DNA of 7,207 nt from Opitutaceae bacterium (GTDB lineage: Bacteria > Verrucomicrobiota > Verrucomicrobiia > Opitutales > Opitutaceae), in NCBI GenBank assembly GCA_005786775.1, contig SYDD01000333.1, positions 1 to 7,207 on the forward strand. The letters run 5' to 3'. The translations under genes were made by a program, and so were the position numbers. The notes under the pieces were generated by a model, which was given only the letters and a program-made list of their open reading frames with translations, did no database searches and was not told the DNA's origin. This document shows, piece after piece, positions 6,664 to 7,207 of this stretch. Position 1 is the first letter of the stretch, and each line of letters begins with the position of its first letter.

Positions 6664-7207
6664 GCTGTTCCGCTTCCCTCGCTGTTCCGCCCCCGTCCGC
6701 CTGCTGCTTGCCGTGAGCCTCAGCGCCGCGTCACTGCGGTCGCAGAGCGTGCCCCCGCCGGCGGCGGGCCGGGCGACTGACCCGGTCGAGCTCACGCCCT
6801 TCACGGTCAGCAGCGACCGCGACCAGGGCTTCGCCGCGACCAGCGCCCTGGCGGGCGGACGGCTGGCGACGGACCTGCGCGACACGCCCGCGGCCTACTC
6901 CGTGATGACGCGCGAGTTTATCGATGCGCTGAACCTCACCGACCTGCAGACCGCGGCTGAATGGTCGACGGGCTCCGACAGCATCCCGAACAACGGCGAC
7001 GCGACGTTCTTCACCTTCTCGACCTACTACCAGACGCGGGGCGTCCGTGCCGGCACCCAGCAGCGCAATTTCTTCCCCCAGTACGGCGACAACGACACCT
7101 TCGACATTGAGCGCTTCGACTTCGGCCGCGGTCCCAACTCGATCCTCTTCGGCAACGGGACGCTGGGCGGCACGAGTTCCTCGACCACCAAGCGGGCGCG
7201 CACGGAC
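6650..7207 (+). CDS. TonB-dependent receptor, siderophore-receptor-like, N-terminal part (3' end outside window)
   Basis: From ATG 6650 the frame stays open for 186 codons to the right edge. Residues 1 to about 32 form a signal peptide: Arg at 11 and 17, hydrophobic core RLLLAVSLSAASL, cleavage near RSQS. A TonB-box-like VELTPFTVSSDRD follows at 46-58, then the plug from about 60: LRDTPAAYSVMTREFIDALN (76-95), TRGVRAG (129-135), FDIERFDFGRGPNSILFGNG (151-170) and LGGTSSSTTK (172-181). These match the FhuA/FecA-like plug, where the usual ending is GGxIN. Here GGTSSS replaces the usual hydrophobic/Asn pair. There is no carboxypeptidase-regulatory-like domain, unlike the receptor at 1708. GTG at 6614 is an in-frame alternative start with GAGG (6605-6608) five bases upstream; it would add 12 Arg/Ser-rich residues. 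ATG 6650 has no Shine-Dalgarno. The ligand could be a siderophore or a glycan. It may be a paralogue of the receptor at the left edge. Confidence 0.88.
   Translation, partial: MTRTPLFRFPRCSAPVRLLLAVSLSAASLRSQSVPPPAAGRATDPVELTPFTVSSDRDQGFAATSALAGGRLATDLRDTPAAYSVMTREFIDALNLTDLQTAAEWSTGSDSIPNNGDATFFTFSTYYQTRGVRAGTQQRNFFPQYGDNDTFDIERFDFGRGPNSILFGNGTLGGTSSSTTKRARTD

Noticed and set aside
6571..6885. Minus-strand open frame of 104 codons over the start of the third receptor
   Set aside because: It overlaps a well-supported signal peptide and plug; its Arg/Ser-rich product shows nothing recognisable.

Overview
The window is about 7.2 kb of very GC-rich bacterial DNA with strong G/C third positions. 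All genes are on the + strand. It encodes outer-membrane import receptors and an exported sulfatase. The receptor style suggests a verrucomicrobium of the Opitutaceae type: FxVS motifs ahead of the plug, a plug containing GEFLKLLPGI and SINNMSRVEAVFSPTPES, and no SusD partner. This lineage call comes from family recognition, not from a search.

Layout: (1) 2-1507 is the C-terminal part of a TonB-dependent receptor (TBDR) cut by the left edge. (2) 1508-1707 is a 200-base gap with a possible intrinsic terminator and a strongly C-run-rich leader. (3) 1708-4845 is a complete 1045-residue TBDR with signal peptide, carboxypeptidase-regulatory-like domain, plug and barrel. (4) 4842-6455 is a complete 537-residue Cys-type sulfatase whose GTG start overlaps the receptor stop by four bases (GTGA). 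(5) 6456-6649 is a GC-rich gap with short palindromes. (6) 6650-7207 is the N-terminal part of a third TBDR, of the siderophore-receptor-like plug type, cut by the right edge.

The receptor and sulfatase look like one translationally coupled unit. The simplest reading is a small locus for using a sulfated organic compound, probably a sulfated glycan: the receptor brings ligand across the outer membrane and the exported sulfatase removes sulfate esters. The flanking receptors may belong to the same locus or to a wider receptor array. The substrate cannot be read from the sequence.

The families are known. The less ordinary signals are the GTGA coupling and its link to the unusual terminal Leu of the receptor, arrays of short-spaced C-runs (G-quadruplex motifs on the minus strand) at both visible receptor starts, and a motif shared ahead of the plug by two otherwise different receptor types. 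I see no RNA gene, CRISPR array, insertion sequence or phage gene.
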